From positions 62,001-126,000 of the forward strand of contig JAGAJK010000060.1 of assembly GCA_017626145.1 (NCBI GenBank): DNA of 64,000 bases, read 5' to 3'. The translations under genes and the position numbers were made by a program. Under the pieces are notes generated by a model, which was not told where the DNA came from, did no database searches, and worked only from the letters and a program-made list of their open reading frames with translations. Source of the DNA: Clostridia bacterium. Lineage in GTDB: Bacteria > Bacillota > Clostridia > RGIG6154. Below, in pieces: positions 53,161-63,600 of this stretch (positions are counted from its first letter, which is position 1; every line of letters starts with the position of its first letter).

Positions 53161-53446
53161 GAGAAAACGAGTATGGCTTACTCATAAATACCGTGAACAA
53201 TGGGAGTGCTGCCCTCTGTGCTGTGAGCAGTTGAAGTGGGTATATGACGGAAATGTTTGGATTCCGTGCAATATTGAGCCGAAGATGTTCAGACGGCAGA
53301 TAGGCAGTTCTCTCAATATGGTAAAGAAGAAAGAATTAATCGAAGGGTGCGAGTTGTACAAGGGTGGAAGTCCTGAAGGTTTTACTTATGGTCTTATTCC
53401 TCATGTATACACTTGTACTGAGTTGATGAAAGGGTTAAGCTTATGA
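53150..53446 (+). CDS. Small phage-type protein, unknown function
   Basis: Protein of 98 residues with a CCPLCCEQLKW cysteine motif near residue 20 and a basic N-terminus (MRFERKRVWLTHKYREQW). It overlaps the nuclease gene by 11 bp and the next gene by 4 bp, so it is part of the same tight operon. No family recognised. Confidence 0.65.
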   Translation: MRFERKRVWLTHKYREQWECCPLCCEQLKWVYDGNVWIPCNIEPKMFRRQIGSSLNMVKKKELIEGCELYKGGSPEGFTYGLIPHVYTCTELMKGLSL

Positions 53447-53664
53447 ATCAATGCGATAGAATTTTAAAATATATGAACGATTTTGGAAGCATTACTACAT
53501 TGCAGGCCTTTACGGATTTAGGTTGTACCAGGCTTGCATCACGAATAACGGACCTTAGACATAAAGGGATAGATATCAAATCGGAGTATGTTTCGGGTAA
53601 GAATCGTTATGGCGAAAAAGTAAGCTACAAGAAGTATTCTCTTGCGGAAAAGAGTGTGAGCTGA
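53443..53664 (+). CDS. Small helix-turn-helix protein
   Basis: Protein of 73 residues with a winged-helix pattern: CDRILKYMNDFGSITTLQAFTDLGCTRLASRITDLRHKGIDIKSE, then a basic strand-turn-strand. Such proteins are frequent in phage early regions and probably bind DNA. Start overlaps the preceding gene by 4 bp, stop overlaps the next start by 1 bp. Confidence 0.7.
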   Translation: MNQCDRILKYMNDFGSITTLQAFTDLGCTRLASRITDLRHKGIDIKSEYVSGKNRYGEKVSYKKYSLAEKSVS

Positions 53665-54305
53665 TGCTTACAGGGTATATACAGAGTTATGACGGAAGCT
53701 TTATAACTGTTGTGGTGCCGTATGACAATGATTTTCTTTTTGAAAAGCAAGGTATAACCGAATGCGAGGTTACGCTTCTTGACGGAAGAAGGATATCTGC
53801 AGAGCAAAGACGGAAGATTTACGCTACTTTTAAAGATATTGCATTATGGACGGGTCACGTTCCTGATGAAATTAAAGCTATTTTAAAGTATGAATTTATA
53901 GCTAAAAAAGGCTGCGAATATTTTAGTCTTTCCGATGTGAATATGACCTTAGCAAAAGAATTTCTTGAATTTTTGATAGAGTTCTGCATTGAAAACGATG
54001 TTCCTACTTCGGATAATCTGCTTGACAGAAGTCCTGATATTGCAAGATATGTTTACGTTTGTCTTAAAAATAAAAAATGTTGTATAACAGGCAAAAAAGC
54101 AGAGCTTCATCATGTTGATGCAGTAGGATTGGGACGTGACCGAAAGGATATAATTCACACAGGTATGAGAGTGCTTCCGCTTAGCCGGAAGAAACATACT
54201 GAATCACATACAATAGGACAGAAAAGCTTTGAAGAGAAATATCACATCTTCGGAATTAAATTAACCCCGGAGCTGTGCAAAATTTGGAAGGTAAAGGATA
54301 AATAA
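53664..54305 (+). CDS. Putative HNH endonuclease (HNHc_6 type)
   Basis: Protein of 213 residues. The N-terminal part (GYIQSYDGSFITVVVPY, ISAEQRRKIYATFKDIALWTG) matches the phage proteins that carry this nuclease domain. The HNH core is CCITGKKAELHHVDAVGLGRDR followed by LPLSRKKHTESH, providing Cys/His and the catalytic His pair. Probably acts in recombination or DNA processing of the element. The ATG overlaps the preceding stop. Confidence 0.78.
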   Translation: MLTGYIQSYDGSFITVVVPYDNDFLFEKQGITECEVTLLDGRRISAEQRRKIYATFKDIALWTGHVPDEIKAILKYEFIAKKGCEYFSLSDVNMTLAKEFLEFLIEFCIENDVPTSDNLLDRSPDIARYVYVCLKNKKCCITGKKAELHHVDAVGLGRDRKDIIHTGMRVLPLSRKKHTESHTIGQKSFEEKYHIFGIKLTPELCKIWKVKDK

Positions 54306-54309
54306 TAAG

Positions 54310-54391
54310 CGCCGCAAGGCACACTCAAAGAAAAATAAATTATATATTGTTGTCGCAAGGCGACACTAACGAAAAAATGTATTTTTTCGTT
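54310..54391. repeat. Chain of short hairpins between element genes
   Basis: Three palindromes in a row: GCC/GGC (54311-54320), TGTCGC/GCGACA with loop AAG (54351-54365) and AACGAAAAAAT/ATTTTTTCGTT (54368-54391). The last is terminator-like. The layout recalls the array at 48706. The rest of 54306-54446 shows no gene. Confidence 0.5.
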
Positions 54392-54464
54392 AAGAGGCGA
54401 AGCAACGGAATGAAAAAAAGTATTTGATTAAAATACTTGTATAGGAATGGAGTTTGATTCGACG

Positions 54465-55031
54465 ATGGGTAGGACCGTAAAAGAAGGATTGGATTATTTT
54501 CCTTTAGATACGGTAATGGATACTAAAATCAAACTGATAAAGGCGGAGTTTGGACTTGTAGGGTTTGCTTTAGTCGTTATGCTGTACCAAAGGATATATG
54601 GTGAGCATGGTTACTACTGTGAATGGACAGACGAGGTGGCACTTTTGTTTGCATCTGAAAACGGTGTGGATGGCAGTGTTGTTTCAGAATTAATAGCAGC
54701 CTGTATCAGGAGAGGTATTTTCAGTGAAGAAATGTACAATAGGTACTCTATCTTAACTTCAAAAGGAGTTCAAGAAAGGTACTTTGAAGCAACAAGTCGC
54801 AGGGTACGTTCAAAGCTGAAAGACGAGTACCTCTTAGTTTCTGTTGCCGATTTTAAAATAAATGTTGCAGAAATGCCGATTTCTGTTGCAGAAAAAGGGA
54901 TTTATGTTGACATAAATGACACAAAGGAAAGTAAAGAAAATAAAAGTAAAGAAAATAAAAGTAGAGTAGTACTATGCGACAACACCGACCTTTATAAAAA
55001 ACCTTCGGTTTGTCAGGGTAAAAGTGCGTAA
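54465..55031 (+). CDS. DUF4373-type replication organiser N-terminal domain protein
   Basis: Protein of 188 residues opening GRTVKEGLDYFPLD, the usual start of Lin1244/Lin1753-like phage replication proteins. A winged-helix region (IKAEFGLVGFALVVMLYQRIYGEHGYYCEW) follows. The tail has the low-complexity ESKENKSKENKS linker, then ends, whereas typical members continue with a DnaD-like C-terminal domain. ATG 54465 is chosen because homologues begin at MGR/MAR; an ATG at 54447 is in frame but sits on its own AGGA. Probable short form; role in element replication inferred. Confidence 0.72.
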   Translation: MGRTVKEGLDYFPLDTVMDTKIKLIKAEFGLVGFALVVMLYQRIYGEHGYYCEWTDEVALLFASENGVDGSVVSELIAACIRRGIFSEEMYNRYSILTSKGVQERYFEATSRRVRSKLKDEYLLVSVADFKINVAEMPISVAEKGIYVDINDTKESKENKSKENKSRVVLCDNTDLYKKPSVCQGKSA

Positions 55032-55043
55032 AGGAGTGTTACA

Positions 55044-55370
55044 ATGAGTACTATAGAACATAAAACTACAGAAAAAGAAATCAAGGAAATTTGGGAACGC
55101 TTATCAAAAGGTGAAGCAAGTATCAGTTCCGCACACAAAAGAATTGACAGTCTTGAAAAATTGGCTGACAGCGTAAATAACCTTGCGTTATCAACTTCGC
55201 AAATTGCGTTGGAAACAAAGGCATTACGTGAAGATTATTTGAAGGCTGATGAACGAATTGAAGGCTTAGAACAGAAACCTGTCAAGAGATACGAAACAGT
55301 TATAACAGCCATATTAACCGCTCTTTGTGGCGGTGTAGTTGGTTATTTAGCAGCACTTATTTTAAAGTAA
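55044..55370 (+). CDS. XhlA-like coiled-coil membrane protein
   Basis: Protein of 108 residues. Residues 8-80 are a predicted coiled coil (EIKEIWERLSKGEASISSAHKRIDSLEKLAD), followed by a C-terminal membrane helix (TVITAILTALCGGVVGYLAALIL). This layout equals the XhlA/hemolysin-type holin partners of phage lysis cassettes. It lies just before an NlpC/P60 peptidase gene, which fits a lysis or entry module. GGAGTG precedes the start. Confidence 0.68.
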   Translation: MSTIEHKTTEKEIKEIWERLSKGEASISSAHKRIDSLEKLADSVNNLALSTSQIALETKALREDYLKADERIEGLEQKPVKRYETVITAILTALCGGVVGYLAALILK

Positions 55371-55385
55371 AGGGGTGAAATATAA

Positions 55386-56108
55386 TTGAGCCTTAATTTA
55401 AAAGACATTATCGGCAATATTTTTTATACTGACAGAAAAGCAAGAAGCGAACAGCAACAAAAGTCAGCAGATTTGCAACAAAAAACCAATACCGTGTTCG
55501 GACAAGCTGAAAAGCCTGCGGATAAATTGCCAAATCCCTTTCTTAATAAAAATGGAGAACTTTTCAATCCTAATTTAAATTATCAAAAAATACTTGATAA
55601 TCCCGGTATTTCAGAAAGAGCCAAAAGATATATAACACAAGCTACAGGACTTTCGCCTACCGTAACCAAGCAGGCTACGGTAGTACCAAACACAGTACAG
55701 ACAAGCACGGCAACAGCGACAGCGACAGGAAATACCATTGCAGATGCCGCACAGAAATATATCGGCACTCCTTATGTATGGGGTGGTGAAAGTATGTCAG
55801 AGGGCGGTATGGACTGTAGCGGTTTTGTATATAACGCTCTTAAAGATGCGGGGTATGATGTTGGCAGAACGACAGCACAAGGTTACAGAAGTAAAGGTAG
55901 CACAGTAAGTAAAGCTGATATGCAACCGGGTGATTTAATTTTCTACGGTAAGAACGGAGAAGCAAGCCATATAGGAATTTATATCGGCAACGGCAAAATG
56001 GTGCATTCTTCGGGCGGTAGTAAGAATACAAAAGCAAATCCGGGCAAAGGTGTTACAGTTGCAAATGTAGACCACAGAAGCGACTTTATCGAAGCACGAA
56101 GATATTAA
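55386..56108 (+). CDS. NlpC/P60-family peptidoglycan endopeptidase
   Basis: Protein of 240 residues. The C-terminal half is an NlpC/P60 domain: Cys144 in GGMDCSGFVYNAL, first His in ASHIGIYIG and second His in MVHSSGG. The N-terminal 110 residues are Gln/Thr-rich and unstructured (KQATVVPNTVQTSTATATATG), with no signal peptide, so release would depend on a holin or on the virion. Start is TTG 55386 after AAGGGGTG. It could be an endolysin or a cell-wall-penetrating conjugation/virion protein. Confidence 0.85.
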   Translation: MSLNLKDIIGNIFYTDRKARSEQQQKSADLQQKTNTVFGQAEKPADKLPNPFLNKNGELFNPNLNYQKILDNPGISERAKRYITQATGLSPTVTKQATVVPNTVQTSTATATATGNTIADAAQKYIGTPYVWGGESMSEGGMDCSGFVYNALKDAGYDVGRTTAQGYRSKGSTVSKADMQPGDLIFYGKNGEASHIGIYIGNGKMVHSSGGSKNTKANPGKGVTVANVDHRSDFIEARRY

Positions 56109-56126
56109 GAAGGAGTGAATATAAAA

Positions 56127-57638
56127 ATGGCGTACAATGATTACAATCCATATTCGGATGTACTTGGGATATATAATGCCAAAGTTGGCTATAACAAAGC
56201 AACAACAGACGAAGAAAGAAAAAGGCAGAACGAAATTGCTACTGCCGCAAGAAAGAATTTAGAAGCATACGGATACAAAGATGTTGCAGAACAACTTAGT
56301 GCAACAGGTGCTGATACAACGGCAGCAAGAAAGATTTTGGAACAATATAAACCTATAACTACTGCCACACCAACCACACCTACAAATTATACAGATGCCG
56401 AATTGATTAAGAAAAACAACAATGAGGTAAACCAAAAAGTGAATCAACTTTGGGGAACACAAGCAAACGACAGACAGGTAATGACAGGTAAATATAACAA
56501 GCTTGAAGATACAGCATATGCCAATCCTTTTGAGACCGAAGAAGGGAAAGCTATTATTGGTAAATTTGACCTTGATGCATTGCAAGGCAGAAACAATGAG
56601 GTCGCAAGCGGTGCAGGTTCTAACGGTGGAAACGTAGATAGCTTTGCGGCTGCTAATGCTTTAAGACAGCAGGCGGCACTTACCGCAAAAGGTCAGATGG
56701 TGGCACTTGATGCTCACAATAATAAAATCAATAATGTTAAAAGTATTTTATCAGACTTGGGTGTTTATCTTCAGAACCAAGATAAAGGTATGCAGAATAC
56801 TATTGGTTTACAGTCTAACGAAGGACAGAGGTTGTTTGAGAATGATTTGGCAGAAAAAGCTACAATGGCTGAGATTACAGGCTATGTTCCTAACGAATGG
56901 ACTATTAAGAACGATGCTGTATACAATGAGTTCTTAAATCCTGACGGTACTTTCAAGACCGAAAAAGAAGGTGTTGATATTCAGGCTCTTATCAATCAGA
57001 CTAACGACCCTGCAACAAAACAAAAGTTGGCTGTGGTTCGTGCTAAAAAAGCATTAGGCAATTTGAATAAATACGGACAATATCTCAATCAGGGTGATAT
57101 TGCGTTTATGGAAAATCAGAAAACCGAAGCTGCAGACCAATTTGATAAGAACGATGCTACTGTTCGTGAAACTCTTAAAGCAGAATCCGCAGACACAAGA
57201 TACGGCATAGATGCAGAAAAGCAGATTGCCGCCGCAAATAATCAAAATGCTATAGACCAAATAAAAGCACAGACAGAGGGCGAAAAAGAAGTATTAACAC
57301 ATCAAGTCGAATTATCAGGTGGAGCGGGCGCTGATACACTTAGTGAGGATGCTGAAAAAGTTGCAAAACAAATTCAGGAAAAAATCAACAAGTATTCACA
57401 AGAAAAATATGGCGTTGATGTAATGGATTATAAAGGGAGAGGTACATATGGATTTAATCTTCCCAAAGGTCACGTTACAGGTTGGTGGGATGATATTGTA
57501 ATAAAAGAGATTTTAGAAAGTCCACTTACTACAGATGAGAAGTACATTCTGATTAACCAATTAGGTTTTGGCGAACTTTTGGCAGATTTCAACCTAAAGT
57601 ATAAACAAGATGAAAATGGTAAAGTTGTGAATAAATAA
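56127..57638 (+). CDS. Virion-like structural protein, unknown function
   Basis: Protein of 503 residues, helical and Asn/Gln/Ala-rich, without signal peptide or membrane helix. The N-terminal 75 residues (YSDVLGIYNAKVGYNKATTDEERKRQNEIATAARKNLEAYGYKDVAEQL) resemble the start of proteins found near tail or virion genes of Clostridia phages. A hydrophilic middle (NEVASGAGSNGGNVDSFAAANALRQQAALT) and a C-terminal TGWWDDIVI segment follow. ATG 56127 is taken with AAGGAG 11 bases upstream; GTG 56115 overlaps that site. Structural role is inferred from context only. Confidence 0.5.
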   Translation: MAYNDYNPYSDVLGIYNAKVGYNKATTDEERKRQNEIATAARKNLEAYGYKDVAEQLSATGADTTAARKILEQYKPITTATPTTPTNYTDAELIKKNNNEVNQKVNQLWGTQANDRQVMTGKYNKLEDTAYANPFETEEGKAIIGKFDLDALQGRNNEVASGAGSNGGNVDSFAAANALRQQAALTAKGQMVALDAHNNKINNVKSILSDLGVYLQNQDKGMQNTIGLQSNEGQRLFENDLAEKATMAEITGYVPNEWTIKNDAVYNEFLNPDGTFKTEKEGVDIQALINQTNDPATKQKLAVVRAKKALGNLNKYGQYLNQGDIAFMENQKTEAADQFDKNDATVRETLKAESADTRYGIDAEKQIAAANNQNAIDQIKAQTEGEKEVLTHQVELSGGAGADTLSEDAEKVAKQIQEKINKYSQEKYGVDVMDYKGRGTYGFNLPKGHVTGWWDDIVIKEILESPLTTDEKYILINQLGFGELLADFNLKYKQDENGKVVNK

Positions 57639-57661
57639 TAAAACAATAATGGGGGTGCAGT

Positions 57662-60600
57662 ATGGCTACCGAATTAGAACGACTAATGGCATTACAAAAC
57701 AAAAAGCAAAATACCCAAAAATCTGAACTTCAGCGGCTGCTTGAAAAAAAAGGTTATGAATTTGATAACAACGGAGATATTGTAGTTGATTTAACAACCG
57801 AAACCAACAATGGCAAAAAGAATTTTGGCAAAGTAACATATGATGCTTATAAGGCTGTCAAGGGGAACACCCTTGACAGTTACAAGCCTAAAAATGAAGA
57901 AGAAAAGAAAATTCTTGACAGATATAAGCAATTGTCAACCGATGTTCCAACTACTAAGAACAACAGCAAAGAAAAGGTATATAGTTACAATCCGACTTAT
58001 GGCACCGACAAGTATGAATATTCGAAACTACGAGAGAGTGATGGTTCGTTACCTGAGTTCGGAAGTTATGAATATTTCGTCAGCCGAGAAAAACAGTTGG
58101 GAGAATTGGTTGGCGACATCATAAAAGATGAAGAAAGAAAATACAAAGGATATCACGATAAAGCCAACAATTATGCAAATGGCAAACTTAGTGTCGGAGA
58201 TGCGGAATATGAAGAGGGTAAAAGATTATATAATAAATTTTCTACTCAGGAAGAAATCGTCGAAGACTACAAAAAAGTTTCTGAAATTTTGGATTCCTTT
58301 GAAGGCAATGGTGTTAAATTAAAAACTGATGGCGATGTTGATTACGAAACAGGCAAACAGACTGCTTCTAATAAAAAAAAGAGAAGTGACAGAATAGCAA
58401 ATGCTATAAATCCTCTCGAAAAGACTATGGAAATAGTAGATTCGGGCCAATGGGATAAAAAGGATATTGAAAATCAGACTGTAGTATTAGAGCACGATGC
58501 AAAAAGCGATATAGAAAACGAAAAGATAAAGGCATATAACTATTACGGAAAACACCACGATAATAAATATGATGGCGGTTTTTTTGGAAGAACTGCCGGC
58601 AATTATAGAGTGGGCGACATAAACGAACGTATAGGAAAATCAGGATTCATTTCGTTCAACTATATGTCTGATGACATTGAAGCGGCTGAAGTATACGGAT
58701 ATTTGAGGGATAAATTAACAAAGGAAAACCAAAAAGCCTTTACAAACTACAATGGTTTTGATAAAACTGTTGCAATTGTAGCAAATTATATTCCACAGTT
58801 CGTTAATCAGACCTTAGCTCAAATACCCGGTTATCTAATTGTTGCAGCTGTAGGCTATTCAACAGGAATAGGGGCAAAAAATGGAGCTCAAATCGGTGGA
58901 GCTGCAGGAAGTGCGATTTATATGTATAAACAAACTGCGGGTCAAAAATATGTTGATTTCATAAAAGAGAACATTTCACCTGAGGAAGCACAAATCCTTG
59001 CAGCTAATACTGCCGTTGCAACAGGAGCTGTTGAGTTCGGACTTGAGTTAGCACTTAGCAAATTGTTTTCAGGAGCAAGAACATTAGCATCTTTCAAAAA
59101 AACGGATGGTATGGTTAAGGAACTTACAGCTACAGGGATGTCTAAAGACGCGGCAAAAAAAGTTGTTGCAGAAAGGGTTGAAAAAGAAACAGTTGAGAAA
59201 GTTGCCAAAAGAGTTGCAAATATAGGTTTATCAGAAACAACGGCAAAAAAAGTTGTCAATTTATCAATACAGGCAGGAAAGTATGCTCTTAATTCGTTTG
59301 GTGAGGGTGCCGAGGAATGGATTCAGACGGGTATGGAATTTACTGCAGATAGATATGCAAGAGCAGGAAAAAGCGCATCTGTTTTTGATATTTTTACTGA
59401 ATCTCTCGACCTTAGCAAATACACAAAAGAAGAATTTAATCAAATGGACGAAAGTTTCTTGTCGGGTATGTTACTTGGTTTTGTTTCGGGTGGTTTTAAA
59501 AGTGCGACTTTTAAAACTATTGATAAACTTGTAAGTGTCGTAGGTGATAATGCAGTAGGCATAAAGATCAAACAAATTGATGATGGTGGACATACTATCA
59601 CAAAGCTTATAGAAGCAGGCTTACAAAGTGAAGATAAAAGCATAAGAAATTTAGCCGAAGAAATTAAAAAAAGTGTTCGTTATAATGAAGAAAAAGTTTC
59701 AAATTCTAAAATAGGCAAATTATTTAAGAAGGTTACTAAAGAATCAAGGAATGTCTTACCTTCGTTTGAAGAGCTCGTGAACAATGAAACTGCAAATATA
59801 AAACAGACCGCAACTCCCGAAAGTGTAACTGCTGTAGAGAATACATCTAATGAGAATGTTCCCGAAACAAATGTTACAGGAATCACACCCACCGAAAACA
59901 AAGCGTTTGACGATTACGAAAGCGAAGCAGATGAACTTATGAACACCGATATGTCGGAAGATGAAACAGTAGTTGATGAAACACCTGCGGAAATGGTTGC
60001 AGAAGCTAAAAATAAGCCTACAACGGAAGAAACCGTTTCGGTTGATGAAACAACCAAGCCACAGACTAAAATGCCCGGGGTTAAGGTTGGTGATGTTTAC
60101 ACATCCAACGGTGAGACTTTTACTATTACAGACCGTGACAACACGCATACAACGTATACGGTAACTAATGAAAATGGAAATGTAATACGAAAAGAAAGAG
60201 CAGAAAACACTACTGCTGATATGAACTTTGCTAAAAAAGCAAGATTATACACAGGTGTTGAAGTTGGCGATACTTACAGAAATAATGAATCAGGTGTTAC
60301 TTATACTGTAGTTTCGAGAGATTCAAACGAAACAACTCTAAAAAATAATCAAAACGGCAAAACAAAGATAATGAGTAATGAAACTGCCGATAGTCTGTTT
60401 GCTTATGATGATGCTTACACAAAAGTAACAGACGGTAACATTGCAACACCCACAGATGCGAGTGTTGAAACCAATGATGTTCACGAGGCAACAGACAACA
60501 AAGGTGCAAAGTCAAGCGTTAATAATGCAAATGAAGATTTTATAAACCGATTTAATAAAGCTATTAATGACGGTTCTGTTGATTCTTTAGGCTTGAAAAA

Positions 60601-63600
60601 AGTTGATTTAAGTACCACAGGCGGTATGATAGAAATCACAGATAAACAAAGCGGTAAATTCTATGTGAGAAATATTGGGAATGACACGTTTGAATTATAT
60701 CCGGACAAAGATGTTTCCAACAGAGCGTATGAGCCGTTGTTTAAGCCTTGGTATGACATACAGCGAAACAACGGAAATGTTATTAGTGTTACAAAGCCTT
60801 TGCTGATTAAAGACAATAAGTTCTCAGGCAGATATGACCTGTTATCAAAGGGAGAAGTTGTTATAAGCACATCAATAACAGAGGTTAAAAGTAACGACAA
60901 CCTTGTTACAAACACACAACCTGCAACCAACGAAGAAACCGCAAGTAATGATGTTGAAAATGAAACTAAAGCGGAAGTATTGCAAAATCAACCCGAAAGT
61001 GATACAATTAAATCAAATGAAAACAAAGTATCGGAAAGCGTAGGTGAGAATAATGGCATTGAGCAGAGTGGAACGACACTTGAAAATGATGAACGACATA
61101 GCAAAGTGCAAGTCGAAGGAAGAATCGAAACAGTTCAGGATAGAAGTGCTGACGGACTACATAGAGAAACCGATGGAAGGAATGACACAAGAAGAAATAG
61201 ACATATTTCGAAAGGAACTTCAAAAAGTGAAACAAGAAGTTTAGAAGAAATTGTCGAAAATGATGACTTTAATGAATTATCTTTAACTGTAGGAAACAGC
61301 ATAACAAAAAACAAATATGAAGAATTAAAAACAAAATATGAAAATGACGAACGTCTTGAAATATATGATTTTTCTGAAGTTGTTGCTTATGATATGCTCG
61401 CAAATCCCGATAATGTATTAAGAGAACTGTTTGCGGATAATATCTCAGAATATTTCAATGATGATACCGACACAACAAAGGATATTACAGGGCAAAGTGT
61501 TCCTGCGAATGTGCTAAATGAAACTAAAAAATCTGTTGTAAAAAACAAACTTGGTCAGCTTATTCCTGTTTATCACGGAACCGGTTCAAGATTTAAGCAC
61601 TTTAACAGAAGTGATGTAGGTATTCATTTTGGAAACTACGCACAAGCGGTTAAGAGAGTAACGGACAAAAAGATTAATAACCCACATTTTATAAAAGCTT
61701 ACTTGAATATAGAAAATCCGATTATCATAAATCAGGATTTTTTCGGTTGGAACGCTTCACAAATCGTGCAAAAACTTTCAGAAATGGGAATTATTTCTCA
61801 AGAGGAAGGTTTAAAGTTTACTAAACAAAATTTAGAAAACAGACAAGATATGAATGACGAACTTGCCGACTTGTTAAAGAACAAAAAATATGACGGTATC
61901 ATTTACAAAAATCAGTTTGAAAGTGGTTATGCAAATTCGTATATTGTTTTTGATGACAGTCAAATAATAAGAATTGAAAAGGAGACTGCAGAAAATGTTC
62001 ACGAAAGAGTATTGGATGGAGAAAGCGGAAACGATAGTACAGTACGAAAATCCGAGCCTATTCAGAAAGCTGAAGAAGAACGGAACATTGGAACAGAGGA
62101 TAGAGAGCTTGGCGAGGATGTCGCTTCAGAGAATGGAACAGACATACAAGCTACTGAAAGAAAGACACCTGCCACAGGACAACACGACAGCGGAGATAAC
62201 GACAACGGAGTACGAGAATCAGACAACAGCGATGGAGATAGCGGAATCGGAGTTAGTGGAAATGATAATGTCAATGACGAAGTAACTGACGATTCCAAAC
62301 CTGAAAAAGAAAGTAAAGCTAAAGACTACTCTATTACAAAAGCAGTTGCGGAAGAATTAGACACCAAAGCACCAAGTATAGATGATAATATCAAAGCTAT
62401 TGAAACATTGCACGAACTTGAAAATAGCGGCAAAACACCTACTAAAGCACAGCAATCTATACTTGCAAAGTTTAAAGGTTGGGGCGGTTTATCAAATGCG
62501 TTTTGGCAAGCACGAAGCAGATTAAAAGAGATAATGTCTGATAGTGAAATATCGGCAGCACAAAGCACGGTAAACGATGCTTATTTCACACCTACATCGA
62601 TTATTGACAGCATCTATAAGGGATTAAGTCATTTAGGATTTGAAGGTGGAAATATTTTAGAACCGTCAATGGGTGTTGGTAATTTCTTCGGCAAAATGCC
62701 AAAAGCAATTAAGGATGTTTCTTCATTGTTCGGTGTTGAAATTGATACCATATCAGGAAAGATTGCACAATACTTATATCCAAGTGCTAATATCGAAGTC
62801 GCACCTTTCCAAGATGTTGCATACAAAGACAATTCATTTGATTTAATTATCGGTAATGTTCCTTTCGGAGAAGTTAAGTATAAGTATAAAAACAACCGTT
62901 ATCTGATACACGACTATTTCTTTGTTAAGGCTATGGACAAGCTTAATGACGGTGGTATTATGGTGTTCCTGACATCAAAAGGAACTCTTGATAAGCTTGA
63001 CAGCACAACGAGAGCAGAACTTAACAGACAAGGAAATATAATCGGTGCGTACCGACTACCGTCTAATGTATTTTCAAGAAGTGCCAATGCGAATGTTGTA
63101 ACTGACCTTATTATAATGCAGAAAACAACAAACAAGAACGGTGAAAAGTTTGTAAATACAGGCAGCATTAAAATCGGTAATGAAGATTTTTCTATCAATG
63201 AATACTTTGTAAATCATCCTGAAAACATAATCGGTGAATTAACCTACAGGAGAGGGCAATACGGAAAGTATGAGCTTACTGTTCAGGCAACAGGCGATGT
63301 TTCGGAACAATTAACAAAGGCGATTAAGAAACTGCCTAAGAACTTGTTAAGCGGAGTGCAGACTGTTGGTACTACATCTGTAATGGATAACACTTCAAAG
63401 CTTCAAACATTTTACGTTAACGACAATGGTAATGTTGAGTATGTAGATTCACAAACAGGTGAAGTTAAGGTATTAAAAAATACCGTTAAGAACAAAAATA
63501 ACGATATTGCAAAAGATTATCTTGCAATAAAAAAGGCTTATACGGACCTTACCGATTATACATTAAACGATGTGGAAACTGATACAGTTGAAAGCAAGAG

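Noticed and set aside
54925..54965. Short tandem repeat AGTAAAGAAAATAA
   Set aside because: It encodes the Lys/Glu/Ser linker common in this protein family and is not an independent element.
57840..58322. Frame +1 open frames early in the polyvalent gene (94 and 64 codons)
   Set aside because: No ribosome site, biased shadow composition and a structured-looking host frame; unlike the two nested genes accepted.
59973..60164. Frame +1 open frame of 63 codons in the polyvalent linker
   Set aside because: Arg/Leu/Lys-rich, no ribosome site; looks like a shadow.
61008..61235. Minus-strand frame opposite the first nested gene
   Set aside because: Phe/His-rich shadow composition and no ribosome site.
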